A stretch of 64,000 bases of DNA from HIMB11 sp965657135 (GCA_965657135.1 CBFHNF010000009.1:1-64000); one strand, 5' to 3'; counted from the stretch's first letter, positions 44,824 to 54,675 are shown. Made by a program: numbers and translations. Notes: generated by a model not told the origin, from the sequence alone.

Positions 44824-45579
44824 TTACGGAACAACAAATCCGTTTTTACGCAAAATACTTTTAAAAACAGATGATTTCATAAGGTCGTAAAACTGTAAGG
44901 TGTCACTGCTTACATTGGAACCGACCAATGCTGCATGATATTCAATTGGACTGTGGCTTGTTCCAGGCAGTTCTTCGATCACATTTACTTTTTTGGACGC
45001 AAACGCATCACTTGCGTATACCAAACCATAATCAACTTGCCCCAATTCAACCAAATTTAGGGCAGAACGCACATTGTCGGTTTGTATTAAATTGCTCTGC
45101 AACTGGTCCCAATGTCCAAAATAAATTAACGCCTCTTTTGCATAGATCCCGGCAGGGACCGCATCCACCATTGCGATCGAGAAAAGTTTTGTCTCATCCC
45201 AATCTGGTTGCTGCAAAGATGGCGTATCAACTGAATTAATAGGTGCGACAAGCGTGAGAGAGTTTTTGGCAATAACACTGACGGATGTTGGGTTTATCGC
45301 CTGTTTGTCCACCAAATAATCAACCCAACCTTTGTTCGCGGATATAAATATGTGTGCGGGCGCACCATATTCAATTTGTCGTGCCAGTGTTGACGTGCCA
45401 GCGACCGATATATGGATCTTCGTACTGGACTCTTTTGCGTAACGATCGGCAAGTTCAGATACAGCATTTTGTAAGCTGGCGGCGGCAAATATGTTGATTT
45501 CTGCATCTTCAGCCTGACACACTCCACACGTGCTGGAAATCAAAAAAACAACAAAGTATTTCCAACAAAAATGGCGCAT
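44824..45579 (-). CDS. modA: Molybdate-binding protein ModA-like
   Basis: A 251-residue periplasmic protein. The signal peptide runs to VCQAEDAEI and contains cysteines. Oxyanion-site motifs are FAAASLQNAVSELADRYAKES, SVAGTSTLARQIEYGAPAHIFISAN and VDAVPAGIYAKEAL, as in ModA. It starts at the stop of the glpR-like gene (TAATG) and no modB/modC follow (the next gene is convergent), so its permease must be elsewhere. Tungstate or another oxyanion is possible. Confidence 0.88.
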   Translation of the reverse strand: MRHFCWKYFVVFLISSTCGVCQAEDAEINIFAAASLQNAVSELADRYAKESSTKIHISVAGTSTLARQIEYGAPAHIFISANKGWVDYLVDKQAINPTSVSVIAKNSLTLVAPINSVDTPSLQQPDWDETKLFSIAMVDAVPAGIYAKEALIYFGHWDQLQSNLIQTDNVRSALNLVELGQVDYGLVYASDAFASKKVNVIEELPGTSHSPIEYHAALVGSNVSSDTLQFYDLMKSSVFKSILRKNGFVVP

Positions 45580-46355
45580 TACACCTTTCCCAAATTGCTA
45601 GAAACGTAAAGTTTTGTACCACACTTTTGCATTTCGTTATGAACGGAGTTTGATGGGTCTTCGTCTGTAACAAAAACATCTATTGATTGCAGGTCTGCGA
45701 TTTTAATTGGGGCTGTGCGAGTATATTTTGTCCGGTCAGCAACCAAAATCCGTGTGCGCGCGCAGCCTAGAATTATGCGACTTGCTTCGACTTCTTGGCT
45801 ATCAAAATCAAATAGTTCTCCTTTTGACCCCAGGGCCGAACACCCAACAATCGCATAGTCAAAATTGAATTGACGAATAGTTTGGTTTGCAAACGGGCCA
45901 ACCAAACCTCCATCACTCCGGCGAACGGATCCACCAGTTAGTATCACTTGAACACCCTGTGCTTCATTTAATGCCGTGACGATATTAATGTTATTGGTGA
46001 CAACAATCAGTCCTTTGTGATGCACCAGCTTTCGTGCCACCGCCTCAGTTGTTGTTCCAATATTTAAAAACACGGAACAGTCATTTGGGATGAGACCTGC
46101 GCAGTGCTCGGCAATTTTGGATTTTGCGTCACTGTTGAGGTTGCGACGTTGTTCATAAGCAATGTTTGCGGTGCCGGATGCTAAAATGGCACCTCCATGA
46201 ACACGTTCAACACGTCCGGATTCCGCCAAATCAGATAAATCGCGTCGAATTGTTTGTACACTGACCCCAAATCGAGCTGCTAAATCTTCGACTTCGACGT
46301 GGCCAACGGATGTTATGATTTCCAAAATTTCTGGATGTCTTAGCGACATTGACAT
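45579..46355 (-). CDS. glpR: DeoR family repressor, GlpR-like
   Basis: A 258-residue regulator. The N-terminal DeoR helix-turn-helix is EDLAARFGVSVQTIRRDLSDLAESGRVERVHGGAIL. The C-terminal sugar-phosphate sensor domain has LNIGTTTEAVARKL and VTNNINIVTAL. It is divergent from glpK with a 111-bp spacer that carries repeated ACATTCGAA-like elements, which supports a glycerol-3-phosphate-responsive GlpR. Gene symbol rests on context. Confidence 0.8.
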   Translation of the reverse strand: MSMSLRHPEILEIITSVGHVEVEDLAARFGVSVQTIRRDLSDLAESGRVERVHGGAILASGTANIAYEQRRNLNSDAKSKIAEHCAGLIPNDCSVFLNIGTTTEAVARKLVHHKGLIVVTNNINIVTALNEAQGVQVILTGGSVRRSDGGLVGPFANQTIRQFNFDYAIVGCSALGSKGELFDFDSQEVEASRIILGCARTRILVADRTKYTRTAPIKIADLQSIDVFVTDEDPSNSVHNEMQKCGTKLYVSSNLGKV

Positions 46356-46403
46356 CTACTTCACCCTCTTTTGTTGCAGCATAATGTAACTGTGCCAAGC
46401 GTC

Positions 46404-46431
46404 AACATTCGAACATTATGGACATCGAATT
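46404..46431. promoter_or_regulatory. Putative GlpR operator between glpR and glpK
   Basis: Two similar elements, ACATTCGAA (46405-46413) and ACATCGAA (46422-46429), lie in the divergent spacer 35-60 bp before the glpK start. They resemble the TTCG-cored half sites of GlpR operators. Spacing and orientation were judged by eye. Confidence 0.45.
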
Positions 46432-46466
46432 GCGTGTAACTATACTCTGATTTCAAAGGGAGTTGA

Positions 46467-47954
46467 ATGATGACATTTGTATTGGCAATCGATCAGGGCA
46501 CAACATCTAGCCGCGCGATCTTATTCGATCAAAGCATGAAAATTTGTGGTACTTCACAACAGGAGTTTACGCAGCATTTTCCAAATTCTGGCTGGGTAGA
46601 ACACGACGCGTTCGATTTATTGAATACCACGTTGGAAACATGTCGCGGCGTGATTAACGATGTGGGTATCTCGCCCAGTGATATTGCAGCGATTGGGATC
46701 ACAAACCAACGTGAAACAACGATCATCTGGGATAAATCAACGGGTGAACCCATCCATAACGCAATTGTTTGGCAAGATCGTCGTACGGCTGATTTCTGCG
46801 AAACCCTGCGAGCAGAAAATCACGAAGACATGGTGACTGCAAACACTGGATTACTATTGGATCCCTATTTTAGTGGTACCAAAGTTTCCTGGCTGTTGGA
46901 TAATGTAAAAGGCGCACGTGCGCGCGCAGAGGCGGGCGAATTACTCTTTGGAACAGTTGATACGTGGCTCGTGTGGAACCTCACAAAGGGAAAATCGCAT
47001 GTCACTGATGCCACCAATGCAGCGCGCACATTGCTGTATGATATTCATCAGGGTTCATGGTCAAATACAATGTGTGAACTTTTGAACGTCCCTATGTCAA
47101 TTTTACCAACTGTTATGGACAGTTCCGCTGATTTTGGTGTCATTGATTCAAGTTTTTTCGGGGCAGAAATTCCAATATTGGGGATTGCAGGCGATCAGCA
47201 GGCCGCAACCGTTGGGCAGGCTTGTTTTGAACCTGGAATGCTGAAATCCACATATGGGACGGGTTGCTTTGCACTACTTAATACTGGCTCTACACCTGTT
47301 CGATCCTCCAATAAAATGCTGACAACGATTGCCTATCAATTGGATGGGAAACCAACCTATGCGCTAGAGGGATCTATATTCGTTGCAGGTGCAGTGGTTC
47401 AATGGCTTCGCGATGGTCTTAAAATTATCGAAAACGCGAGCGAGACACAAAAGCTGGCCGAAAATGCCGACACAGCCCAAGACGTTATTATCGTTCCTGC
47501 CTTCACAGGTCTGGGCGCGCCATATTGGAACGCAAATTGCCGTGGCGCCACGTTTGGTCTGACACGTAATACAGGCGCGGCCGAATTTGCCAAAGCTGCT
47601 CTTGAAAGTGTGGGCTTTCAAACGCGCGATCTGCTGGATGCAATGCAGTCGGATTGGGGCATTAGTGGCGATCAGGTTGTGCGGGTCGATGGTGGCATGT
47701 CTGCATCAAATTGGACTATGCAATTTTTGGCCGATATCACTGGGGCCGTTGTTGATCGACCAACCATTTTAGAAACTACCGCACTGGGGGCAGCTTGGTT
47801 GGCAGGGTATCGCGCGGGCATTTATCCCAACCAAGAAGACTTTGCCAAAACGTGGCAACGCGATGAACAATTCACTCCGAATATGTCAGATCAGATGCGG
47901 TCTGAGCGCTGCAACGCATGGCAGCGTGCAGTAAATGCTACACTATCGGTCTAA
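46467..47954 (+). CDS. glpK: Glycerol kinase
   Basis: A 495-residue FGGY kinase that converts glycerol and ATP to glycerol-3-phosphate in the cytoplasm. Motifs are AIDQGTTSSRAILFD (phosphate 1), GITNQRETTIIWDKSTG, GIAGDQQAATVGQACFEPG, STYGTGCFALLNTG and VDGGMSASNWTMQFLADI (adenosine). Length matches the family. AAAGGGAG precedes the ATG-ATG start. It is divergent from a GlpR-like repressor; no glpD or glpF is adjacent. It overlaps the convergent methyltransferase gene by 4 bp. Confidence 0.96.
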   Translation: MMTFVLAIDQGTTSSRAILFDQSMKICGTSQQEFTQHFPNSGWVEHDAFDLLNTTLETCRGVINDVGISPSDIAAIGITNQRETTIIWDKSTGEPIHNAIVWQDRRTADFCETLRAENHEDMVTANTGLLLDPYFSGTKVSWLLDNVKGARARAEAGELLFGTVDTWLVWNLTKGKSHVTDATNAARTLLYDIHQGSWSNTMCELLNVPMSILPTVMDSSADFGVIDSSFFGAEIPILGIAGDQQAATVGQACFEPGMLKSTYGTGCFALLNTGSTPVRSSNKMLTTIAYQLDGKPTYALEGSIFVAGAVVQWLRDGLKIIENASETQKLAENADTAQDVIIVPAFTGLGAPYWNANCRGATFGLTRNTGAAEFAKAALESVGFQTRDLLDAMQSDWGISGDQVVRVDGGMSASNWTMQFLADITGAVVDRPTILETTALGAAWLAGYRAGIYPNQEDFAKTWQRDEQFTPNMSDQMRSERCNAWQRAVNATLSV

Positions 47955-49057
47955 ATTGGATTTGTTCGATGCAGGGTCACCCGCTTCCCTCCGTGGGGGA
48001 CGGGTGGCATCGGTGGCAAAAACGGAAGGCCGGTTGCCTTGGCCAATCCACCATCGGTCGTCAAAATGCCAATTTTCCATCCCTTGAAACGTGTGAGTAA
48101 TGTTTGACCCATTGCGCCATATAATGAGAACAGCATTTTCCGCTCACCAATCCGGCCGCCATAAGGCGGATTGATAATCACTATTCCAGGGGGCACATCA
48201 GGAGGCGTTAAATCGCTGATAGCGCCGTGCCGAAACTCTACCATTTTTTCAACACCCGCGCGATTGGCATTTTCTTGGGACAGTCGGATTGCCCCCATGT
48301 CCCGATCAAACCCAAAAAATTGGCCTTGAACGTCCTTAGATGTGACGGTGGATTTTAGAGTATCCCAAACAACCTGATCGAATGATGCCAAGTGTTCAAA
48401 GGCAAAGGATCGCGATCGCCCAGGTAAAAGTCCCGCCGCCGTTTCCGCCGCCTCGATCGGAAATGTCCCCGACCCACACATGGGATCGACCACAGACTGA
48501 GTGCCATCATACCCCATTTGTCGTAGGAATAACGACGCAAGTGTTTCACGCATGGGTGCCTTGTTCAGTGCCTCTTTATGCCCACGAATATGCAACGCAG
48601 GGCCACTTGTATCGATTGAAAATGTGCAAAAATCATCAAAAATCCGCACTTTCACAACCAGTTCCGCATCTGTAGTAATCTTCGCACATAAGTTCTCAAC
48701 GATAGCGCGTTCAATGCGTTGCGTTGCAGCACCTGCATGATAAATCCGCGATTTGCGCGTGGTTGTTTCGACACGAATTGGGACATCAGCCAGCAAAAAG
48801 TCAGCCCATGGAAATTTTCGCGCACGTTTGTCGAGTTGTGCCAAATGCATCGCGCGAAAGCCGCCTAAACGGACAAGCACCCGCGTCGCACCACGCAAAG
48901 ACAAATTCGCGCGCCAGACATCCTGCCAAGTGCCATCAAACTCGACACCGCCTGAAACCACGACTGCGTCAGAATAGCCAAGCTGATGTACTTCGTCCAA
49001 CAAGACGTCTTCGAGTGATGGTGGAGCAACAAGAAATATTTTAAAAGGTGTGTTCAT
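47951..49057 (-). CDS. THUMP-domain class I RNA methyltransferase (RlmL N-terminal type)
   Basis: A 368-residue enzyme from ATG 49057 (AGGTGG upstream; GTG 49066 is an alternative). The N-terminal THUMP region spans about residues 40-155, then the methyltransferase domain has DPMCGSGTFPIEAAETAAG and the catalytic NPPYGGRIGE. NPPY marks N2-guanine methylation, as in the RlmL part of RlmKL acting on 23S rRNA G2445. It is separated by 42 bp from the hpa operon and probably not related to it. Confidence 0.88.
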   Translation of the reverse strand: MNTPFKIFLVAPPSLEDVLLDEVHQLGYSDAVVVSGGVEFDGTWQDVWRANLSLRGATRVLVRLGGFRAMHLAQLDKRARKFPWADFLLADVPIRVETTTRKSRIYHAGAATQRIERAIVENLCAKITTDAELVVKVRIFDDFCTFSIDTSGPALHIRGHKEALNKAPMRETLASLFLRQMGYDGTQSVVDPMCGSGTFPIEAAETAAGLLPGRSRSFAFEHLASFDQVVWDTLKSTVTSKDVQGQFFGFDRDMGAIRLSQENANRAGVEKMVEFRHGAISDLTPPDVPPGIVIINPPYGGRIGERKMLFSLYGAMGQTLLTRFKGWKIGILTTDGGLAKATGLPFLPPMPPVPHGGKRVTLHRTNPI

Positions 49058-49099
49058 AATCGCCACCTACCAGTGAATTCGTCCCTTGACGAGAGCTCG

Positions 49100-49903
49100 T
49101 TAGCCAAAGCTGACTGTCACATCTCCGAAACGTCCAAAATCGGCGTTGATGCGGGAATTAGGCGGACATTCGATCGGTCGGATAAATGATCCAGAAAGAA
49201 CAATATCGCCTTTGCGCAACCCCTGTCCATACTGGGCCAACCTTTGCACCAACCACAACATGCTTTGGACTGGGTCATTAAGGACGCCCGCGCCCAATCC
49301 TGTTTCTTCTACTTCGTCATTACGTGTCACAATTGCGCCAACCCAGCGCAGGTCAAAATCGGCAATATCGTGTTTTTGGGGGCCTAAAACAACGCCCGCG
49401 TTTGCCGCATTGTCGGCAATTGTATCAAACACTAATCGTGTTTTTCCAGTCGCTGCATCGACGCGCTTTATGCGTGTGTCCAATATTTCCAAACTGGGTG
49501 AGACATAATCAGTTGCAAGCAGGATATCCTCTTTTGTTACAGCGGACCCTGCTATGTCCTGTCCCATGACAAACGCAATCTCTGCCTCAATACGCGGTTG
49601 GATAAATCGGCCTTTTGGGACATGCGACGCATTTTGGAAATGCATATCATCAAATAAAACCCCGCTGTCAGGGATGTCGATGTTCAATGCATTTTGCATC
49701 GCTTTTGAAGTAAGACCAATTTTCCAACCAATGACAGAACGCCCTGAGTCCTGTTTATGTTTTACCAACTTGGACTGAATTGCATATGCATCATCCATAT
49801 CCATGCCAGGATTTGACAACGAGAGTATGTCTATTTGTGAATTGTGTTTTTCTGCTTCAAATAAACGTTTTGCGGCATCAAGAATGTCGGCTTCCTCCAT
49901 CAT
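49100..49903 (-). CDS. hpaH: 2-oxo-hept-3-ene-1,7-dioate hydratase
   Basis: A 267-residue FAH-fold hydratase of the MhpD/HpaH branch. Visible parts are GWKIGLTSKAMQNALNID, PDSGVLFDDMHF, RIEAEIAFVMGQD and GDIVLSGSFIRPIECPPNSRINADFG. It adds water to 2-oxohept-3-enedioate, the sixth step from homoprotocatechuate. It overlaps the preceding FAH gene by ATGA and is the last gene of the operon. Confidence 0.9.
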   Translation of the reverse strand: MMEEADILDAAKRLFEAEKHNSQIDILSLSNPGMDMDDAYAIQSKLVKHKQDSGRSVIGWKIGLTSKAMQNALNIDIPDSGVLFDDMHFQNASHVPKGRFIQPRIEAEIAFVMGQDIAGSAVTKEDILLATDYVSPSLEILDTRIKRVDAATGKTRLVFDTIADNAANAGVVLGPQKHDIADFDLRWVGAIVTRNDEVEETGLGAGVLNDPVQSMLWLVQRLAQYGQGLRKGDIVLSGSFIRPIECPPNSRINADFGRFGDVTVSFG

Positions 49904-50763
49904 GACAATTCATCCGCAATCGTATTTGTGAGGCTGCCAATACCCTCTGCGGTCACTGTGACGACATCCCCCGGTTTCAAATATTGCGGAGGATCAAGAC
50001 GTGCACCGGCACCCGTGGGGGTGCCCGAAATAATTATGTCGCCAGGCATGAGAGTGGTGAATGTCGAAATATATTCAATCTGTCGTTTGATCGGAAACAA
50101 CATGCGACTGGTTCGATCATCTTGTCGCAAGACACCGTTCACATGGGTCGTTATACGCACATCATCAAGTTGCGATGGGTGCGTAAAGGGAACCAACCAA
50201 GGTCCCATCGCACCAGAAGATTCCCAGTTTTTTCCCTGGGTCACATTAAATTTTGCGTGTCGCACCCAATCCCTGATTGTTCCTTCATTACAAAGTGTAA
50301 TTGCTGCAATATGATCATACGCTTGGTCTTGAGATATGCGACGGCCTTGTTTTCCAATCACGATTGCAATTTCTCCTTCGTAGTCCAATTTTTCTGACTC
50401 TGGTGGACGGATAAGCGGGGCATTTGCACTGGTGAAACTGCGCGCGAAACGAATGAATAGCGACATATTTTGTGGTGCTTCGCTGCCATCCAAATATTCA
50501 GCATTTCGTTCAGGGAAATTTACCCCAACGCATATGATTTTTTCTGGATTTGCAATTGGTAAAGCGTATGTGAATTCACTAGGCTGGAAATCAATCTCGC
50601 GCCCAGCCGCAGCCCTGGCCACCTCTTGTAGTGCGCTGTTTACAACCACATCTTGCAACGAAGAAAATTGTGGAAAGATCGTATTCATCGAGATCGCACC
50701 ATTGTCAGTAATGATGCCAAAGTGTTGTTTGTTTCCCGCGATAAAGCTTGCGAAATGGGTCAT
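49900..50763 (-). CDS. hpaG: Fumarylacetoacetate hydrolase family protein, probable HpaG-type decarboxylase
   Basis: A 287-residue single FAH domain from ATG 50763, which overlaps the upstream stop by ATGA and follows AAAGGAT. Metal-site motifs are DYEGEIAIVIGKQGRRIS and the C-terminal GDIIISGTPTGAGARLDPPQYLKPGD. In E. coli HpaG is a double-domain isomerase/decarboxylase; here a single domain plus a separate isomerase gene (hpaF) fits 5-oxopent-3-ene-1,2,5-tricarboxylate decarboxylase. The specific step is inferred from the operon. Confidence 0.83.
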   Translation of the reverse strand: MTHFASFIAGNKQHFGIITDNGAISMNTIFPQFSSLQDVVVNSALQEVARAAAGREIDFQPSEFTYALPIANPEKIICVGVNFPERNAEYLDGSEAPQNMSLFIRFARSFTSANAPLIRPPESEKLDYEGEIAIVIGKQGRRISQDQAYDHIAAITLCNEGTIRDWVRHAKFNVTQGKNWESSGAMGPWLVPFTHPSQLDDVRITTHVNGVLRQDDRTSRMLFPIKRQIEYISTFTTLMPGDIIISGTPTGAGARLDPPQYLKPGDVVTVTAEGIGSLTNTIADELS

Positions 50764-52172
50764 GTTATATCCTTTGCGATCTGACATATCACTTCGTATG
50801 CCGTGTCAATGTCATGCTTTTGGCAGTCAAACTGTCCCACCTGAAAACGAATGACCTTTTGCCCATGGTGAAGTGTTTGTGTCAGATAAATCCGACCATC
50901 ATCGTTGATTGCATCCACAAGTTTTTGGTTCATTACATCGAAATCAGTGTTTGCGTCCGGGACATATCGGAAAGTGAATAGCGAAAGTATCGGGTCAGTT
51001 ACGATTTCAAAGCCAGTCGTTGCGCGCATTTTGTCAGCCATTTCACATGCCCATGTGACATGATTACGGATGCGCCCACGCAAATTTTCCATCCCATAGC
51101 TGCGCAGTAAAAACCAAATTTTCAAAGCTCGAAAACGTCTACCCAAGGGGACAGACCACTCTGAATAGTTGATTAATCCATCCTGGCCATGCGTTTTAAG
51201 ATATTCTGGCTGGATGGCCAACGTACGCACCAAGTCATCAGGATCACGCAAGAAATGCGCAGAACAATCAAATTGCGCGCCCAACCATTTGTGCGGATTG
51301 AAAACCACACTATCTGTCTGTTCTACACCCTTCCAAAGTGTCTGAAACTCGGTGCAAATCATTGCCGATCCTGCCCACGCTGCATCGACGTGAACATATA
51401 GGCCATGATGTTTTGCGATGCTTACGACACGGGCAATATCGTCACATGCACCAATACTTGTCCCACCGGTGCAGGCGATAACGCCAATCGGAATGTGACC
51501 AGCTTGCACATCTGCCTGAATTGCGTGGCTTAATGCATCACAGTCCATGGAATGTAGTGGTCCAGCGCTGGGTATACGGATGATATTATCTGAACCGATA
51601 CCTGCAATCCAAACGGCGCGATCAATTGATGAATGGACCTGATCGCTACAATATACTCTGAGCTGTCCTTTATTGTTTAATCCCGTCTGATTACCCGTCC
51701 AATTCAATGCACGTTCCCGCATTGTTAATACGGCCGCTAAGGTGGCACCAGACGCGCTGTCCTGAATGACACCTTGAAACTCTGGAGGCAAACCTACGGC
51801 TTGGCGAAGCCAATCCATAACTTTGGTTTCCATTTCCGTCGCGGCGGGCGATGTTTGCCACAACATACATTGCGCCGCCATTGTCGAAGTAATTATGTCC
51901 GCCAACATCGACGGGGGACTGGCGTTCGCAGGAAAATACGCAAAAAATCTGGGATGTTGCCAATGCGTCATTCCAGGCATCACGATCTGTTCAAAATCTG
52001 ACATGATGATTGACATGTCAGTCCCCTGTTCAGGAGCATTATTGCTTAGTTGTCCTGCAATATCCCCTGGCGTAGTTTGTGCCCTTACGGGGCGTTCGCG
52101 AAGCGTTTTGTGATATTCTGCACCCCATTCGCCAAGATGCTTTACCCAGCATTCATATTCGTCCCAGTTCAT
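50760..52172 (-). CDS. Aromatic-L-amino-acid decarboxylase-like PLP enzyme (group II)
   Basis: A 470-residue decarboxylase; ATG 52172 follows AGGGG, and the upstream part of the open frame up to 52319 overlaps hpaD and is rejected. The PLP lysine is K295 in NPHKWLG, the Asp pairing with the pyridine N is D263 (HVDAAWAG), and the ring-stacking His is H180 (CSDQVHSS). The catalytic-loop Tyr Y336 (GLINYSEW) is kept, which in this family distinguishes true decarboxylases from aldehyde-forming relatives. Substrates of the family are L-DOPA, tyrosine, phenylalanine and tryptophan. It sits inside the homoprotocatechuate operon, between hpaD and hpaG, suggesting L-DOPA to dopamine as an entry (inference). 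Confidence 0.88.
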   Translation of the reverse strand: MNWDEYECWVKHLGEWGAEYHKTLRERPVRAQTTPGDIAGQLSNNAPEQGTDMSIIMSDFEQIVMPGMTHWQHPRFFAYFPANASPPSMLADIITSTMAAQCMLWQTSPAATEMETKVMDWLRQAVGLPPEFQGVIQDSASGATLAAVLTMRERALNWTGNQTGLNNKGQLRVYCSDQVHSSIDRAVWIAGIGSDNIIRIPSAGPLHSMDCDALSHAIQADVQAGHIPIGVIACTGGTSIGACDDIARVVSIAKHHGLYVHVDAAWAGSAMICTEFQTLWKGVEQTDSVVFNPHKWLGAQFDCSAHFLRDPDDLVRTLAIQPEYLKTHGQDGLINYSEWSVPLGRRFRALKIWFLLRSYGMENLRGRIRNHVTWACEMADKMRATTGFEIVTDPILSLFTFRYVPDANTDFDVMNQKLVDAINDDGRIYLTQTLHHGQKVIRFQVGQFDCQKHDIDTAYEVICQIAKDIT

Positions 52173-52180
52173 CTTGACCC

Positions 52181-53161
52181 CTATGGTGCAACAATTGGCT
52201 GTGCTTTTAAAACGGGTTCGACCACTGTCGCTTCTTCGAATGTGCTGCCCTCTTGAAACCAAGACTGTGGGGCGGCAGCACCCCATAATGTTTGACGCTG
52301 CGGATCTTTTAGATCCCATTTGATCGGCTCAAGATCTGGGTCAACGGTTTGATAATCGCTGCAATAAATCTCAATACGGTGCCCATCAGGATCACGAACG
52401 TATAGAAAAAATGCGTTGGAAATACCATGGCGTCCCGGACCGCGTTCGATGTTTGAAACGTAACCTGTGGTGGACATTAAATCCAACAGGTCGATGATAT
52501 TTAGTGGGGTTGGCACCCAAAACGCGCTGTGATGCAGGCGTGGACCAATACCATTGGTGAACGCGATGTCATGTACCCCGCCCTTTCGGTGCATCCATGC
52601 CGCCCATAATCGTCCTGTTTCATTGTCTTCGGTGTACTCCGTGACACGAAATCCCATGTCATTGTAAAACCGAACCGAAGCATCAACGTCACTTGAAAAC
52701 ATGTTGAAATGATCAATGCGCAGTGGTTTCACCCCACGATACAGGGCATATTTTTGATGAATTGGGGGCAATCTCTCCATTTTGGCATAGAATTCAAGTG
52801 GTATACCCCAGGGATCACGTGATCGTAAAATTCGGCCAAAAAAGGGTTTCTCAATCCAATCGATAGGCAACTCACGATTGTGAAAAAACGCGGCAAGCCT
52901 GTCAAGATCTGCATCTTCCCAGACTTTAAATCCCAACACGCCAACTGATGCGCGTTCTGATTTCATAAGATGGATGCAATGATGCCCTCGTTCCTCCATA
53001 GCGCGCAGGTAAATTTCGTCATCTGTTTCATGCGTAACTTGTAGACCCAGGGTGTCGACATAAAAGGCTCGTGATGCGGTCAGATCGCGGACGTTGTATT
53101 CAACGTGACTTAGTCGCACGATATTAAATTCGGGGGCCAAATTAGGTGATGGTAGAGGCAT
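52181..53161 (-). CDS. hpaD: 3,4-dihydroxyphenylacetate 2,3-dioxygenase (extradiol, VOC fold)
   Basis: A 326-residue extradiol ring-cleavage enzyme with two vicinal-oxygen-chelate domains. Metal ligands are the His of LRIDHFNMFSSDVDA (near residue 157), the His in GPRLHHSAFWVPTP, and Glu in GHRIEIYCSDYQT. The sequence resembles the Fe/Mn homoprotocatechuate dioxygenases of Brevibacterium and Arthrobacter rather than the LigB-type HpaD of E. coli. It opens the ring of 3,4-dihydroxyphenylacetate. The start overlaps the hpaE stop by one base (TAATG). Confidence 0.92.
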   Translation of the reverse strand: MPLPSPNLAPEFNIVRLSHVEYNVRDLTASRAFYVDTLGLQVTHETDDEIYLRAMEERGHHCIHLMKSERASVGVLGFKVWEDADLDRLAAFFHNRELPIDWIEKPFFGRILRSRDPWGIPLEFYAKMERLPPIHQKYALYRGVKPLRIDHFNMFSSDVDASVRFYNDMGFRVTEYTEDNETGRLWAAWMHRKGGVHDIAFTNGIGPRLHHSAFWVPTPLNIIDLLDLMSTTGYVSNIERGPGRHGISNAFFLYVRDPDGHRIEIYCSDYQTVDPDLEPIKWDLKDPQRQTLWGAAAPQSWFQEGSTFEEATVVEPVLKAQPIVAP

Positions 53162-54675
53162 TATAATTTTCCTAATTTTGGAATATTGTGTGATCCAGTT
53201 GCAAACCCAATGTGTTTTTGCTCCATGTAAAATTCAAATGACCAATCTCCGCCATCACGGCCAATTCCGCTGGCTTTTACGCCGCCAAAGGGTGTTGGAA
53301 GATGGCGCACGTTTTCTGAATTCACCCAGATCATACCAGCTTCTAATTGATCGCTAAACCGAAGGGCACGTGTCAAATCGTTAGTCCAAATATATCCAGT
53401 TAAGCCGTAGTTGACATCATTTGCGATCTGCAAGGCCTCTTCCTCTGTAGAAAATCGAATTGATGTTAAAACAGGTCCAAAGATTTCCTCTTGGGCGATG
53501 CGCATGTCGTTTGTGGCATTTGTAAAAAGTGTTGGCTGCACATAAAATCCCGTATCACCCACACGATCGCCCCCCGCAGCAATTGTGGCTCCATCTTGTT
53601 TTGCAATGTCGAAATATGACGTGACCTTTTGGAAATGCGCAGTGTGAATAAGTGGGCCAACCTCAGTTTTCGGGTCAAGAGGATGACCAACCTTTATTGC
53701 ATTAACACGTGCGATTAGCCTCTCTTCGAATATATCTGCGATTGTATCCTGTATCAGCAGTCGAGACGAGGATGTGCAGCGTTCTCCATTCAACGAATAA
53801 ATCATGAAGATCGCTGCATCCAAAGCACGATCCAAATCAGCATCGTCGAAAACAATAACTGGGTTCTTACCCCCTAATTCAAAATGAACACGCTTTAGCG
53901 TATCGGCACCCTGTTTCATGATTTGGCTGCCCGTTCTGCTTTCACCTACGAATGCAATCGCCTTGATGTCAGGATGTTTGCATAAGGCCTTTCCTGCTTC
54001 TTCTCCGATACCGTTCACCAAATTCCACACTCCATCTGGCAAACCTGCGTCCTTTGCGATCTCCATCAGAATACTTGCGGTAACTGGGCTTAGTTCAGCC
54101 GGCTTATGCACGACAGTGCATCCCGCAGCGAGAGCTGGCGCAATTTTCCAAGTCGACAACATAAATGGTGTGTTCCATGGAGTGATGACACCAACGGGAC
54201 CGATGGGGACGCGTGTTGTCACATTCATCAGCGTGGCTGAAGGAAGATTTTGCCCATCTCGCGCAGATGTCGCGCGATCAGCGAAAAAGCGAAAATTCTC
54301 TGCGCCTCTAATAGCAGCCTTGGACATAAAGCGAATGGGCTGACCTGTATCCCAACTTTCGCACAATGCAATTTCGTCAGCACGCACGATGATGCCGTCC
54401 GCAATTTTGTGTAGTATTTTCTCGCGCTCCACCCCGGCCAAATCACGCCAGGCAGCAAACGCATTTTTTGCCGCTTCGGCAGCTAACGAGATTTCGTGCG
54501 CACCCCCTTTGGCAACACTGCAGATAAAGGATTCATCAACGGGGGACACCGATTGAAAAGTGTCACCATTTGCTGACCAAACATTCGAGCCGTTGATATG
54601 ATGTGCAACACCCACATCCTTAAAACGGTCAAGTTGGCCTGCAAGCACGCTAAGATTTTCGTTCAGGTCTGTCAT
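53161..54675 (-). CDS. hpaE: 5-carboxymethyl-2-hydroxymuconate semialdehyde dehydrogenase
   Basis: A 504-residue aldehyde dehydrogenase. Motifs are GVITPWNTPFMLSTWKIAPALAAG, FVGESRTGSQIM, the Glu in HFELGGKNPVIVFDDADLD and the catalytic Cys in NGERCTSSSRLLIQD. It oxidises the ring-opened semialdehyde with NAD. Length matches HpaE. It follows hpaF directly (TAA-ATG) and overlaps hpaD. Confidence 0.92.
   Translation of the reverse strand: MTDLNENLSVLAGQLDRFKDVGVAHHINGSNVWSANGDTFQSVSPVDESFICSVAKGGAHEISLAAEAAKNAFAAWRDLAGVEREKILHKIADGIIVRADEIALCESWDTGQPIRFMSKAAIRGAENFRFFADRATSARDGQNLPSATLMNVTTRVPIGPVGVITPWNTPFMLSTWKIAPALAAGCTVVHKPAELSPVTASILMEIAKDAGLPDGVWNLVNGIGEEAGKALCKHPDIKAIAFVGESRTGSQIMKQGADTLKRVHFELGGKNPVIVFDDADLDRALDAAIFMIYSLNGERCTSSSRLLIQDTIADIFEERLIARVNAIKVGHPLDPKTEVGPLIHTAHFQKVTSYFDIAKQDGATIAAGGDRVGDTGFYVQPTLFTNATNDMRIAQEEIFGPVLTSIRFSTEEEALQIANDVNYGLTGYIWTNDLTRALRFSDQLEAGMIWVNSENVRHLPTPFGGVKASGIGRDGGDWSFEFYMEQKHIGFATGSHNIPKLGKL

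Noticed and set aside
52173..52319. Upstream extension of the aromatic amino-acid decarboxylase
   Set aside because: Overlaps the hpaD 3' end in another frame, with no similarity to the family; ATG 52172 has a good ribosome site.
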